Below, in pieces: positions 50,703 through 60,102 of a DNA stretch of 64,000 bases. Position numbers and translations under genes: made by a program. The stretch is from contig NC_015738.1 of the NCBI RefSeq assembly GCF_000270285.1, positions 124,001 to 188,000 of the forward strand. Direction: 5' to 3'. Numbering within the stretch: the first letter of the stretch is position 1; each line of letters begins with the position of its first letter. The notes beneath the pieces are model-generated. The model saw only the letters and a program-made list of their open reading frames with translations, was not told the DNA's origin and made no database searches. The DNA is from Eggerthella sp. YY7918 (GTDB lineage: Bacteria; Actinomycetota; Coriobacteriia; Coriobacteriales; Eggerthellaceae).

Positions 50703-52055
50703 ATGGAACAAAACACTAAGGCTGCAAGCAGTGCGGTTGATGATCTGGCTATTTCTGAAGAAGAAAAGCATCGCACACTCAAGCGGGTAACCGGTTCTTC
50801 GTTCTTGGGGAACTTTATCGAATGGTTCGACTATGCGAGCTATTCGTATCTGGCAACCGTCATCGCGCTCGTGTTCTTCCCGGGTGAAGATCGTACGGTG
50901 GCTGTTATGAGCACGTTTGCCGTGTTCGCTCTTTCCTTCCTCGTGCGACCCATCGGCGCTATTTTCTGGGGAAATATGGGTGATAAGAAGGGTCGTAAAT
51001 GGGCCTTGTCCATCTCCATTCTCATGATGAGCGGCGCGACTTTCCTTATCGGGTGTTTGCCGGGTTATGCGATTCTTGGCATAGGCGCTCCCATTTTGCT
51101 GCTGTTGCTGCGTATGGTGCAAAGCTTCTCGGCGGCAGGCGAATACGCCGGTGCCGCAACGTTTATTGCGGAATATGCGCCGAAGAACCACCGCGGTTTC
51201 TACTGCTCGATGGTTCCTGCTTCGACGGCGACGGGTCTTTTGGTGGGTTCGCTGTTTGCCACGTTCATGTTCAATACTTGGGGCGCTTCGTCAGACTTTG
51301 TGGTGGACTGGGGCTGGCGTATCCCGTTCTGGCTGGCGGGTCCTCTGGGCTACATCACGCACTATATTCGAACGCACCTTGCGGACTCGCCGGTTTATGA
51401 GAAGATGCAGGAGCGCCTGCGCTTCCAGGGCGCAAAGGTCGAGCATCCCATCCGCACGCTGTTCAAGAATCACTTCCGCGTACTGGTTGTATCGTTTGGC
51501 GCCTGCGTGCTGAACGCCGTTGGTTTCTACGCCGTGCTGACGTATTTGCCAAACTATCTTGAGACGACGCTCAACTACGATCCGAGTGCCGCTTCCATCA
51601 TTACAACCATTGTGCTGGTGGTTTACATCCTGTTCATTTTCCTGTCAGGACGTATTTCCGACCGCTTTGGACGTAAGCGGATGCTGATTATTGCTTGCGT
51701 TGGGTTTATCGTGCTCACCATTCCGGCATTCATATTGCTCGGTACGCTGAACTTCTGGGTCATTCTGCTGGTTGAACTGGTGATGTGCCTGGTTCTGACC
51801 ATCAACGACGGTACGCTTTCCAGCTATCTGACCGAGACGTTCCCCACCGACGTACGCTACTCCGGATTCGCGCTGAGCTTCAACTTGGCCAACGCCATCT
51901 TCGGCGGCTCGGCTTCCTATATTTCGTTCTGGCTTATCTCGGTGACTGGCAGCGATATCGCACCGGCGTTCTACATGGTGTTTATTGCTGCGGTGGCGCT
52001 GGTGGCTATGATTCTGTCTCATGAACATACGGGGAAGGATTTGTCCGAGGTATAA
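50703..52055 (+). CDS. MFS transporter, metabolite:H+ symporter (ProP/ShiA-like)
   Basis: 450 residues with twelve helices. The opening TGSSFLGNFIEWFDYASYSYLA and the loop FWGNMGDKKGRKWAL are the signature of the MHS branch (ProP betaine, KgtP alpha-ketoglutarate, ShiA shikimate carriers). RMVQSFSAAGEYAGAATFIAEYAP is the helix 4-5 segment. ATG 50703 follows AGGGGA. The substrate is likely a small zwitterion or organic acid, but is not resolvable; the nearby amidinotransferase raises the possibility of a guanidino acid or betaine-like solute. A strong terminator follows. Confidence 0.9.
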   Translation: MEQNTKAASSAVDDLAISEEEKHRTLKRVTGSSFLGNFIEWFDYASYSYLATVIALVFFPGEDRTVAVMSTFAVFALSFLVRPIGAIFWGNMGDKKGRKWALSISILMMSGATFLIGCLPGYAILGIGAPILLLLLRMVQSFSAAGEYAGAATFIAEYAPKNHRGFYCSMVPASTATGLLVGSLFATFMFNTWGASSDFVVDWGWRIPFWLAGPLGYITHYIRTHLADSPVYEKMQERLRFQGAKVEHPIRTLFKNHFRVLVVSFGACVLNAVGFYAVLTYLPNYLETTLNYDPSAASIITTIVLVVYILFIFLSGRISDRFGRKRMLIIACVGFIVLTIPAFILLGTLNFWVILLVELVMCLVLTINDGTLSSYLTETFPTDVRYSGFALSFNLANAIFGGSASYISFWLISVTGSDIAPAFYMVFIAAVALVAMILSHEHTGKDLSEV

Positions 52056-52099
52056 GGGTTTTCTCGTTCGTGTAAGGCAGGAGTGAGAAGAAACGTATT

Positions 52100-52134
52100 G
52101 TGCCATCCGATTCGACGTGTGGATCGGATGGCAC
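52100..52134 (+). terminator. Terminator of the MFS gene
   Basis: A 12-bp perfect stem GTGCCATCCGAT / ATCGGATGGCAC with an 11-base loop, followed by CTTTGTG. Confidence 0.75.
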
Positions 52135-52194
52135 CTTTGTGTGCGGCGTGCTACGATATTCGCGAAGGGTCCAAGGACATAAACGGAGGATTCC

Positions 52195-52791
52195 ATGGCA
52201 GAAACGACCTCAACGCCGAAGTCTCTCAAAGCTCAGATTACGCGCACTTCGCTTGTACTGGCTGCTGCCGCGCTGTTGCGTGAGCAAGGTCCTAAGGCGG
52301 TTACGTATCGCAAAGTAGCAAAATGGGCCGGTGCTGCTTCGTCGTCGGTGGGGTATTACTTCGACTCTGTAACCCAGCTTTTGCATGAAGCGGGCCGTTA
52401 CAACATTCAGTTATGGGCCGAGCGTGCGGAAAGGGCTGCGGTCGCTGCAGAGAGTCTTTCGTCTGACGAGTGTCGCGCACGCGTAGTCGATCTGCTGATT
52501 CAAGCTTGTCTGCCTGACGAGTCCGTTGCGCTGACCGCGCACTACACGCAGCTTATCGCCGCTGCCGATTCGGACGTGGTGACCGAGGCCTATCAAAAGG
52601 GTCGCGTGCTGCTGGACGCTGCGGTGGGGCGCATTTTGGCCCATTCGGGCATCGATATGCCGCCGCGCATGGTGGGCACCATTGTCGACGGCGCGGCCGT
52701 GGCTGCCATTTCCGAAGGATATGACGTTCGGGAATTTGCATCGAACCTGCTTCGGGACACTATCGATATCTATGTAAAGGCTTCGGCCTAA
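52195..52791 (+). CDS. TetR-family transcriptional regulator
   Basis: 198 residues. The N-terminal helix-turn-helix (about 20-65) reads AAALLREQGPKAVTYRKVAKWAGAASSSVGYYFDS, close to the TetR pattern although the recognition turn is unusual. The C-terminal ligand domain is helical. ATG 52195 follows GGAGG. It lies directly upstream of the glutamate:GABA antiporter and decarboxylase genes and is the obvious candidate regulator of them. Confidence 0.88.
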   Translation: MAETTSTPKSLKAQITRTSLVLAAAALLREQGPKAVTYRKVAKWAGAASSSVGYYFDSVTQLLHEAGRYNIQLWAERAERAAVAAESLSSDECRARVVDLLIQACLPDESVALTAHYTQLIAAADSDVVTEAYQKGRVLLDAAVGRILAHSGIDMPPRMVGTIVDGAAVAAISEGYDVREFASNLLRDTIDIYVKASA

Positions 52792-52970
52792 TAACTGTCA
52801 ACATATCCCCCTTTTCACGCTTCGGCGACGGCAAGATGAACGCTTGCCGGGCCGCCGTATGGGCGCATCCTCGCTCTGTTAGAACAACCTAGCAATAAAA
52901 ACGTGTGCGACCGTGTCCTCCTTGTGGCGGTGCGGTCTTGCACCCATCGCTAGGAAAGGAGTGAAGGAGC

Positions 52971-55094
52971 ATGAGCGAATCTCGTCAGCAGGCGGTCGCA
53001 CCCGTGTCTGATCCCGGCCCCGTCGGGAAGGTCAGTCGCCCGTCATTTACGCGTACGTTGACGTTCTTCGGATTCTTCGCCATCACCGCATCTATGGTGA
53101 TGACGGTGTACGAGTATCCGTCGTTCGCTTCGTCCGGATTTCAGCTGGTGTTCTTCTTGATCATCGGCGGTCTTTTGTGGTTCCTGCCTGTGGCGCTGTG
53201 CGCGGCGGAAATGGCCACGGTTAAAGGATGGGAATCGGGCGGCATTTTTGCCTGGGTTGGAAACACGTTAGGAAGGCGTTGGGGTTTTGCGGCGCTGTTC
53301 TTCCAGTGGTTTCAGATCACCGTGGGTTTTGTAACCATGGCGTTTTTCATTTTGGCCGCATTTGCCTACGTTGTGAGGTGGGATGCGCTGTATAACAACC
53401 CGCTGGTCATGTTCTTCGGCGTGGCGGCCATCGTATGGCTGCTCACACTCACGCAGTTGGGCGGTACAAAGTACACGGCCCGTATTTCGAAGGTGGGCTT
53501 TGTGGGCGGCATTATTGTGCCGGTCATCGTGCTGCTTGTGGGCCTGATTATTTATTTTGCCACCGGCGGCGTTTCGCAGATCAACATTTCTCCGGCCACG
53601 TTTGTGCCTGACTTCGGCAAAGTGGACACCCTCGTGATTTTTGCATCGTTCATTCTGGCGTACATGGGCGTTGAGGCGTCCGCGTCGCATGTGAACGAAC
53701 TGAAAAATCCGAACCGTAACTATCCGCTGGCCATGATTGTGCTGGCCATTCTCACCATCGCGCTCGACGCGCTGGGCGGCCTTGCCGTAGCCACGACGCT
53801 TCCCGCAAGCGTGTTGGACGGCAACCTGTCGTTCGGTGTCATCGAGGCATTCCGTGCCATCTTCATACAGCACATCAGCCCCTCGCTGAGCTGGGTAGTG
53901 TTTGTGGTGGCGTTGCTTTTGGCGCTTGGCGTGCTTGCCGAGATTTCCGCATGGATTGTAGGACCGTCGCGTGCACTTTTGGATACGGCGCATGATGGCA
54001 TTATTCCGCCGTCGTTCAAGAAAGTGAACAAGCATGGCGTGAGCGTGCAGACCGTTGTTATCCAGGCCGTCATTGTGACGATATGGGATGCGGTGCTGTG
54101 CGGATCGATTGCCCTGTCCGGTGGATCAAGCTCGTCGGTGGGTTATCTGACGGCCATTGGTTTGACCGTAGTAATCTATTTGGTGGGCTATGTGATGTTC
54201 TTCTTGGGATACTTCTATCTCATTTTCAAAAAGAAGAACCTGCAGCGTTCGTTCCAGCTGCCGGGCGGCACGCCGTTTAAGGCCATCGTGGCAGGCGTGG
54301 GTCTTATCATGACCGTGGCAACCCTCATCATTTCGTTCTTCCCGTCGTCGAATCTGACGGCTCAGGCGAACCAGGTGTATCAGACGACGCTGGGGATCGC
54401 ATTTGTGATTTCGGTAGCCATTCCGTTCATCATCTATTCGCAGCGGCATCGTTGGACGCCGAAGCAGACCACGCCGGTTGGTACAACCGCAGGTGTTGGC
54501 ACCGGCGCCACGCAGGCAGGTGCGCATGCAGGCGTGAGTGCGGCGCAGGTACATCCTTCCACGCCGACGGCGGCCGACCCCAAGGTGGGCGCGGCTCCGG
54601 TGGCGACGTCAAGCACGCAAGATGAGGACGCACACACGGTCCAAGGTTCGGGAACGATCAATAAGCGAACTCGCGCCAAGGATAACCTACATGCCGGTAC
54701 TCAGGGTGCAGGCGAGACTCCTTCAGTGGGCGCTCAGCCTCAACCCAGCGGTGCAAGCGGCATAACTGCCGATACCGGTCTTGGCGGACGTGTGGCAAAC
54801 ACCATTTCTGCTGCGGTGGTCAGCGTGACCAGCCGTCCCGCCGGTCCTCTTTCGGTTGATGCCAAAGAGACTTCGACCACAGTCGATGCGCTGCGCACTC
54901 CCCGGTGCGACGCTGCTGCCCCCAAAGATGCGGCAGACGTGCGTGACGACTTGCTTGACCGCGAGGCAAAGGGCGATTTGCGATCCAGCGTAACCGAAGG
55001 CGTTGTGGGCGAAGGCGTGCCGCGCGCCGATCAGGATACGCCCGATCCTCAGCGCGAGACTGGTCCCGACACCAGCGGCCCGATCAATCATTAG
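52971..55094 (+). CDS. gadC: Glutamate:GABA antiporter-like APC transporter with a long polar tail
   Basis: 707 residues. Twelve helices (about 25-500) match the APC glutamate:GABA antiporter group, including the early YEYPSFASSG, LPVALCAAEMATVKGWESGGIFAWVG and FILAYMGVEASASHVNELKNP. Antiport of external glutamate for internal GABA would pair with the decarboxylase encoded next. The last about 200 residues are polar, Ala/Thr/Gly/Asp-rich and without hydrophobic helices; E. coli GadC has only a short C-terminal plug, so this tail is exceptional. ATG 52971 follows AAAGGAG...GGAG. The C-terminal extension could be a pH gate or a protein-binding region. Confidence 0.87.
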   Translation: MSESRQQAVAPVSDPGPVGKVSRPSFTRTLTFFGFFAITASMVMTVYEYPSFASSGFQLVFFLIIGGLLWFLPVALCAAEMATVKGWESGGIFAWVGNTLGRRWGFAALFFQWFQITVGFVTMAFFILAAFAYVVRWDALYNNPLVMFFGVAAIVWLLTLTQLGGTKYTARISKVGFVGGIIVPVIVLLVGLIIYFATGGVSQINISPATFVPDFGKVDTLVIFASFILAYMGVEASASHVNELKNPNRNYPLAMIVLAILTIALDALGGLAVATTLPASVLDGNLSFGVIEAFRAIFIQHISPSLSWVVFVVALLLALGVLAEISAWIVGPSRALLDTAHDGIIPPSFKKVNKHGVSVQTVVIQAVIVTIWDAVLCGSIALSGGSSSSVGYLTAIGLTVVIYLVGYVMFFLGYFYLIFKKKNLQRSFQLPGGTPFKAIVAGVGLIMTVATLIISFFPSSNLTAQANQVYQTTLGIAFVISVAIPFIIYSQRHRWTPKQTTPVGTTAGVGTGATQAGAHAGVSAAQVHPSTPTAADPKVGAAPVATSSTQDEDAHTVQGSGTINKRTRAKDNLHAGTQGAGETPSVGAQPQPSGASGITADTGLGGRVANTISAAVVSVTSRPAGPLSVDAKETSTTVDALRTPRCDAAAPKDAADVRDDLLDREAKGDLRSSVTEGVVGEGVPRADQDTPDPQRETGPDTSGPINH

Positions 55095-55184
55095 GTACTC
55101 TTCCGCGCGGTCGTCTTTGTGCAGGCCGCGCGGGTTTACCCCTTATAGGTTTCACTCATGTTCAATATATACAGGAGGTTCCTC

Positions 55185-56672
55185 ATGGAGCAATCAGCAA
55201 CCAGCAAAGTTCTTGACAGCATGGATGAAGGTACAAAGTACCTCACCCCGATTTTTGGTTCAGAATCATCCGACGCGCAGATGCCGCGTCTTACGATGAA
55301 CGATCAGCCGGTCGAGCCGCGTATCGCCTACGAGATGATCAAGGAGTATCTGTCTATTGAAGGCAACGCCACGCAGAACCTGACCACGTTCTGCCAGACC
55401 TACATGGAGCCCATGGCCACAAAGATCATGGCCGAAACCCTTGAGAAGAACGCCATCGACAAGGACGAATACCCCATGACGGCCGATCTGGAGAATCGTT
55501 GCGTCGCCATGATCGGCGACTTGTGGCACGCAAATCCCGACGAAGAGCCTATGGGCACGTCCACGGTCGGTTCGTCCGAGGCCTGCATGCTGGGCGGTTT
55601 GGCCATGCTCTTCCGCTGGAAGAAGCTCGCGAAGGACGCCGGTATTGACATCTACACCGCGCAGCGCCCGAATCTGGTCATTTCTGCCGGTTACCAGGTA
55701 TGCTGGGAAAAATTCTGCCGTTACTGGGACATCGAGATGCGCCTCGTGCCGCTTGAGAAGGACCACCTGTCGCTGAACATGGATACGGTCATGGACTATG
55801 TGGACGACCACACCATTGGCATCACGGCTATTCTCGGCATCACTTATACCGGTAAGTTTGACGACGTGAAGAAGCTCGACGAGTTGGTGGAGGCCTACAA
55901 CCAAGAGCACACAGACCTGCCCATCCGCATTCATGTGGACGGTGCTTCGGGCGCCATGGTGGCCCCGTTCGTGAACCCTGACTTGGAGTGGGACTTCCGT
56001 CTGAAGAATGTCTGGTCCATCAACACGTCCGGCCACAAGTACGGCCTGGTGTACCCCGGCATCGGCTGGGTCGTGTGGCGCAGCAAGGAAGCGCTGCCCG
56101 AGGACCTGATCTTCTGGGTGAGCTATCTGGGCGGCGAGCAGGCTACGATGGCCATCAACTTCTCGCGCTCGGCTTCACAGATCGTAGGTCAGTACTACGT
56201 GCTTATGCGCAACGGCTTCGAAGGCTTCAAGGAAATTCAGGAGCGCACGCTCGACGTGGCCCGCTATCTGGCGCTCGAACTGGACGAGATGGGTATCTTT
56301 GAGATCTATGAGGATGCGTCCAATATCCCGATCGTATGCTGGGGCCTCAAAGAGGATGCCGGTGTGGAGTGGTCGCTCTACGACCTGTCCGATCGCTTGC
56401 GCATGAGTGGCTGGCTGGTTCCGGCGTATCCGATGCCCGCCGACATGCAGGACACCACCGTCCAGCGTGTCGTGGCCCGCGCCGACTTCTCCATGCAGCT
56501 GGCTATCAAGCTGGTTGAAGATATGAAGAAGGAGATCGACACCCTGAACAAGGCAAAGTTTGTCACCGGCAATACCCAGGGCGTCATCCAGACCGGCTTC
56601 AACCACGGCGGTCGTGCCGCTGTTAACCACGGCGACAAAGAGCAGACGAAGGCCCCCACGCCCCAGAAGTAA
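55185..56672 (+). CDS. gadB: Glutamate decarboxylase
   Basis: 495-residue PLP enzyme that converts glutamate to GABA and CO2 with uptake of a proton. The PLP-binding Lys285 is in SGHKYGLVYPG; upstream, GTSTVGSSEACMLGG contacts the cofactor phosphate and HVDGASGAM carries the Asp contacting the pyridine nitrogen. Length is slightly greater than E. coli GadB. ATG 55185 follows AGGAGG by six bases. With the antiporter gene 90 bases upstream it makes a complete acid-resistance pair. A strong bidirectional terminator follows. Confidence 0.95.
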   Translation: MEQSATSKVLDSMDEGTKYLTPIFGSESSDAQMPRLTMNDQPVEPRIAYEMIKEYLSIEGNATQNLTTFCQTYMEPMATKIMAETLEKNAIDKDEYPMTADLENRCVAMIGDLWHANPDEEPMGTSTVGSSEACMLGGLAMLFRWKKLAKDAGIDIYTAQRPNLVISAGYQVCWEKFCRYWDIEMRLVPLEKDHLSLNMDTVMDYVDDHTIGITAILGITYTGKFDDVKKLDELVEAYNQEHTDLPIRIHVDGASGAMVAPFVNPDLEWDFRLKNVWSINTSGHKYGLVYPGIGWVVWRSKEALPEDLIFWVSYLGGEQATMAINFSRSASQIVGQYYVLMRNGFEGFKEIQERTLDVARYLALELDEMGIFEIYEDASNIPIVCWGLKEDAGVEWSLYDLSDRLRMSGWLVPAYPMPADMQDTTVQRVVARADFSMQLAIKLVEDMKKEIDTLNKAKFVTGNTQGVIQTGFNHGGRAAVNHGDKEQTKAPTPQK

Positions 56673-56737
56673 GCGCGTGAGGTAGTCGATCGTAAGGCCG
56701 AAAGTCTCATTTCTGGCCTGCCGAGTCTATTTAGCAT

Positions 56738-56770
56738 GTGAAAAGGCCATACATCGTGTGGCCTTTTCAC
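56738..56770. terminator. Terminator after gadB
   Basis: A 12-bp perfect stem GTGAAAAGGCCA / TGGCCTTTTCAC with a 9-base loop. The A/T blocks within the arms allow function in either direction. Confidence 0.75.
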
Positions 56771-56842
56771 GACTTTCCGTGCGGGCGACAGGGCGAGGGG
56801 CTCGTATGATTGACCGCGCCGATATATGTGAAGGAGCGCACG

Positions 56843-57532
56843 ATGAAGAAGATACTTGTTGCGGTTACCAACACGCCGACCTATGGACAAAAGAACGATG
56901 CCACCGGGCTCTGGCTGGGAGAGGCCGCCGAGTTCGTGAACGAAGTGAACCGGCGTGGTTTTGAAGTGGACTATGTGAGCCCGCAAGGCGGCTACGTGCC
57001 ACTTGATCCGCGCAGCATGAAGCGCGCATACGTGGATGCCGCGTCATTTACGCTCTATCGTTCGGCGGACTTTCAGCAGCGCGCCCTTGCGCACTCGCTA
57101 AGCCCTGACGATGTGGATGCAAACGACTATGTAGCGCTCTACTACACGGGTGGACACGGAGTGATGTGGGATTTCCCCACCAGCGAAGGCCTCGCGCACC
57201 TAGGCTTGCAGATCTACGACAATGGTGGCTATCTTGCTTCGGTGTGTCACGGCATTGCCGGCCTGCTGTTCCTCAAAGACGGCGACGCATCGTATTTGGT
57301 GGAAGGAAAAACCATTACCGGCTTTACGTCTACCGAGGAGTACCTGAGTGGCCACAGCGCCGACATCCCCTTCTGGAACGAGAAGGTCGCCAAAGAGCAC
57401 GGAGCTGTGTTCCACAAGAAGCGCCCCTTTGCGTCTTTTGCCATCCAAGACAGCCGGATTATCACCGGTCAAAATCCTCAATCCCCACGAGCCGTAGCCC
57501 TTCTATTGCTCAAAAATTTGTCGCACGATTAG
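56843..57532 (+). CDS. DJ-1/PfpI family (Hsp31-like) protein
   Basis: 229 residues. The nucleophile elbow is ASVCHGIAGL with Cys135-His136; Glu27 in LWLGEAAEF would complete the acid site as in Hsp31-type proteins, and YYTGGHGVMWD is also typical. Family members act as glyoxalases, deglycases or chaperones, and several are acid- or stress-linked. ATG 56843 follows GAAGGAG. The position behind gadB, across a terminator, hints at a stress role; the actual substrate is unknown. Confidence 0.88.
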   Translation: MKKILVAVTNTPTYGQKNDATGLWLGEAAEFVNEVNRRGFEVDYVSPQGGYVPLDPRSMKRAYVDAASFTLYRSADFQQRALAHSLSPDDVDANDYVALYYTGGHGVMWDFPTSEGLAHLGLQIYDNGGYLASVCHGIAGLLFLKDGDASYLVEGKTITGFTSTEEYLSGHSADIPFWNEKVAKEHGAVFHKKRPFASFAIQDSRIITGQNPQSPRAVALLLLKNLSHD

Positions 57533-57567
57533 AAACCAAGATAGCTCAGTGCATCCTTTTTTGCGAA

Positions 57568-57583
57568 TGTTTCACGTGAAACA
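57568..57583. promoter_or_regulatory. parS site 9 (between convergent genes)
   Basis: Perfect TGTTTCACGTGAAACA in the 109-base gap between the DJ-1 gene and the ABC permease gene. Confidence 0.9.
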
Positions 57584-57641
57584 ATACTGTAGAAGTCCAG
57601 AGGCGGGAGCCCCAGTCATACAACCAGGGCTTTTAGTCTGG

Positions 57642-58439
57642 TTAGATGCTCAGGTTGCGGCGGGAAAAGACCGCGATGGCAAGGACGAACAGTACAACGC
57701 CTGCTACCGCCAAGATCACAGCGCCCGTTGTGGCCGAGGCTTCATTGGCCGCCAGTCCGTAGGCATCGTAAAGGGTCAGCGGATTGACGGTATTGAGGAA
57801 TTCGAACTTGTCGCCCACCTGCGCCACCATCTGCATGAGGAAGAAGGCGATTCCCAAGCCGCCTCCCACCCACAGCGCACAGCCCGCGTTGGAAAACAGA
57901 CACGCCGAAAGAAAACACATGCCTGCCAGAAACAACCACAGCGCAAGAAGACCGGCATTGGCGCGCATAAGGGCTTCCGTATCCAGATCGTCGGGGAACA
58001 TGAACTCGCTACAACCCACCTCGCTCACGACGGTTACAGCAAACACCAGAACCATTGCAGCGATCATAACGCCGGCGAGGGTGGTGGCAATGCGCACGCG
58101 GCTGTTCGGCGTGGCCAGCAAATACGCCATCGTTCCACGGTCAAGGTAGCGCACCATCAGTTTGTTCGCCAGAATGAGGATAAGCACGAAGGGGAAGATG
58201 GTAAGCAAAAATCCGTACAGATAGTTGATCAGGTAATCGACGAGGGTGGTGGCCTGCGTTGCCATGCCGAATGCCGCAAACAATTCGGGCATGCTCTGCA
58301 TCATGGCATCCAGGCTTTGGTTGAGCTCCGGATCAAACATGCTTACGATAACGGCAACGTACATCACGATGACTGCGGCAATAATGACGGTGACGAACAG
58401 GTTGGCCCGCAGCTCTTTTGCAAACAGCGTTTTATTCAT
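57642..58439 (-). CDS. ABC transporter permease (ABC-2 type)
   Basis: 265 residues with about six helices and a cytoplasmic N-terminus (MNKTLFAKELRANLF). The pattern of two N-terminal helices around a long loop, then four helices, is typical of drug or antimicrobial-peptide exporters (BcrB/ABC2_membrane). The start overlaps the ATPase stop by 8 bases, behind AAGGGGG. The substrate is unknown. Confidence 0.85.
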   Translation of the reverse strand: MNKTLFAKELRANLFVTVIIAAVIVMYVAVIVSMFDPELNQSLDAMMQSMPELFAAFGMATQATTLVDYLINYLYGFLLTIFPFVLILILANKLMVRYLDRGTMAYLLATPNSRVRIATTLAGVMIAAMVLVFAVTVVSEVGCSEFMFPDDLDTEALMRANAGLLALWLFLAGMCFLSACLFSNAGCALWVGGGLGIAFFLMQMVAQVGDKFEFLNTVNPLTLYDAYGLAANEASATTGAVILAVAGVVLFVLAIAVFSRRNLSI

Positions 58440-59430
58440 GGGAACCCCCTTGTTGCGAAGAAGCGGCCGATGTGCCGTACAGGTGCAAAAACAGCTCTTC
58501 AAGCGATTGATCGCGCGTTGTAAGATCAGCGACGCGATAGGCGGCCAGATCTTTTACAAAGGCATCCATAGATCCCGCTATGGCCATCTGGACGCTCGCG
58601 CCGTCTGCGGGCTGCGCATCGGGGTGGAGTGTGGAGTACCGATCCCGCTCCGCACTATCGGCAAACGTGATGGCAAACAGGTGCAAGCGAGAGGCGCGTA
58701 CGTCGTCCATATGCTCGACAGCCGCCAGTTCCCCTGCGCGAATGAAGGCTACGCGGTCGCATGTGCGCTCAATTTCCTCGAACAGGTGAGATGAGAGGAG
58801 GATGGTTGCTCCGCGCTGTTTCTCGCTCAGCACGAGTTCGATAAAACGGTTCTGCATAAGCGGATCGAGTCCGCTTGTGGGTTCGTCAAGCAGTAGGATA
58901 TCGGGTTGACCCATAAACGCACACACAAGGCCTACCTTCTGCTTGGTTCCCTTCGACATCTTGCGAATTTTGCGTGCGGGATCAAGTTCAAAGTAATCGA
59001 TGAGCTCATGCATGCGTGTGCGGTCACGCAGTTTCTTCATGCGTGCCATGAATTCCAGAAACGCGCTGCCGGTCATCTCGTCCATACAGGCTATTTCGCC
59101 GGGCAGATAGCCGAGGCGCTGTTGAATACGTGCGCGGTCGTTGAAGCAATTCAGCCCTAAAATGCGTGCGGTGCCGCTGTCGGGCTTAATGAACCCCATA
59201 AGGTTGCGCATCGTTACGGTCTTGCCTGCTCCGTTGGGGCCTAAGAAGCCAAACACCTCGCCTGTCTCGACCGCAAATGACACGTTAAACACACCTCGCC
59301 CGCTGCCATAGTCTTTGGTAAGCGCGTTCAATTCAATGACGGGGGAGGCACTTGTTTTGCGTGCGGCGCATCCGCCTGCATCGCCCTGTGTCGCAGGCTG
59401 CGGCACCGGCTGCGCATTCGTTGTGCTCAT
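58432..59430 (-). CDS. ABC transporter ATP-binding protein
   Basis: 332 residues. Walker A is GPNGAGKT, the signature region is MSKGTKQKVGL (a divergent LSGGQ) and Walker B is ILLLDEPTSGLDP, followed by the His switch LLSSHLFEE. The C-terminal third is the extension seen in BcrA/CcmA-type exporters. A 45-residue polar N-terminal tail precedes the domain. ATG 59430 follows AAGGAGG and overlaps the regulator stop (ATGA). It works with the permease encoded next. Confidence 0.93.
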   Translation of the reverse strand: MSTTNAQPVPQPATQGDAGGCAARKTSASPVIELNALTKDYGSGRGVFNVSFAVETGEVFGFLGPNGAGKTVTMRNLMGFIKPDSGTARILGLNCFNDRARIQQRLGYLPGEIACMDEMTGSAFLEFMARMKKLRDRTRMHELIDYFELDPARKIRKMSKGTKQKVGLVCAFMGQPDILLLDEPTSGLDPLMQNRFIELVLSEKQRGATILLSSHLFEEIERTCDRVAFIRAGELAAVEHMDDVRASRLHLFAITFADSAERDRYSTLHPDAQPADGASVQMAIAGSMDAFVKDLAAYRVADLTTRDQSLEELFLHLYGTSAASSQQGGSHE

Positions 59431-60086
59431 CGGTATTCCTCCTTGTAAGCATATGTTTTCAGCATGTCGCACCAGCGGTCAAACTCATGTATAAGTTCGT
59501 CCATGTCGATGCGCTTGTTCAAGCTGAGTTGTTGATGCAGGTACCCATCCGCTATCCACACCATCATGTTCACCACGTACTTCGGGTCTACGTCCTCACG
59601 GAATTTGTCGAAGTTCACATGGCTAAAGTAGCGCTCGAACATGAAATCAATCTGATGCTGCATCCAGTCGTTCATCGTATGCTTGATGTCCTTATGCTGG
59701 GGATAAAACGCACGCACTGAATATTCCAGCAGGTAGGGGAACTTCTCAAACACGTCGCGTTTGCTGTAGGCCGCATAGCGAAACAGTTCGAAAAAATCGT
59801 CGATGGCGTAGTAGCCTTCGTCGATGACGAAGTGCTCTACCTTGTCCATCACGCGCTCCATCAGGTAAAGGTACAAATCGCTCTTGTTCTTGAAGTAGAA
59901 GAACAGAAGTCCTTTCGAGATGCCCGCTCGGCGCGCAATGTCTTCAGTGGAGGCGTTTTTGTAATCGTTAAGGCCGAACGTTTCAACGGCGGCATTCAAG
60001 AGAGCATCTTGGCGCTCTTGGGGAAGGCTTTCAAATTTTTCGTGGCGGTCCGTTGTTTTTAGACCGAGCGGGGGCTTCTTTTCCAT
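59427..60086 (-). CDS. TetR-family regulator of the ABC exporter operon
   Basis: 219 residues. The DNA-binding domain (about 25-70) includes ALLNAAVETFGLNDYKNASTEDIARRAGISKGLLFFYFKNK, a textbook TetR helix-turn-helix. The C-terminal part is rich in aromatic residues, as in multidrug-type regulators. The start ATG 60086 follows AAAGGAG. A perfect palindrome 17-34 bases upstream should be its operator, so the three-gene operon is probably autorepressed and induced by an unknown ligand. Confidence 0.93.
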   Translation of the reverse strand: MEKKPPLGLKTTDRHEKFESLPQERQDALLNAAVETFGLNDYKNASTEDIARRAGISKGLLFFYFKNKSDLYLYLMERVMDKVEHFVIDEGYYAIDDFFELFRYAAYSKRDVFEKFPYLLEYSVRAFYPQHKDIKHTMNDWMQHQIDFMFERYFSHVNFDKFREDVDPKYVVNMMVWIADGYLHQQLSLNKRIDMDELIHEFDRWCDMLKTYAYKEEYR

Positions 60087-60102
60087 AGGTATCGCTCCTT
60101 TT

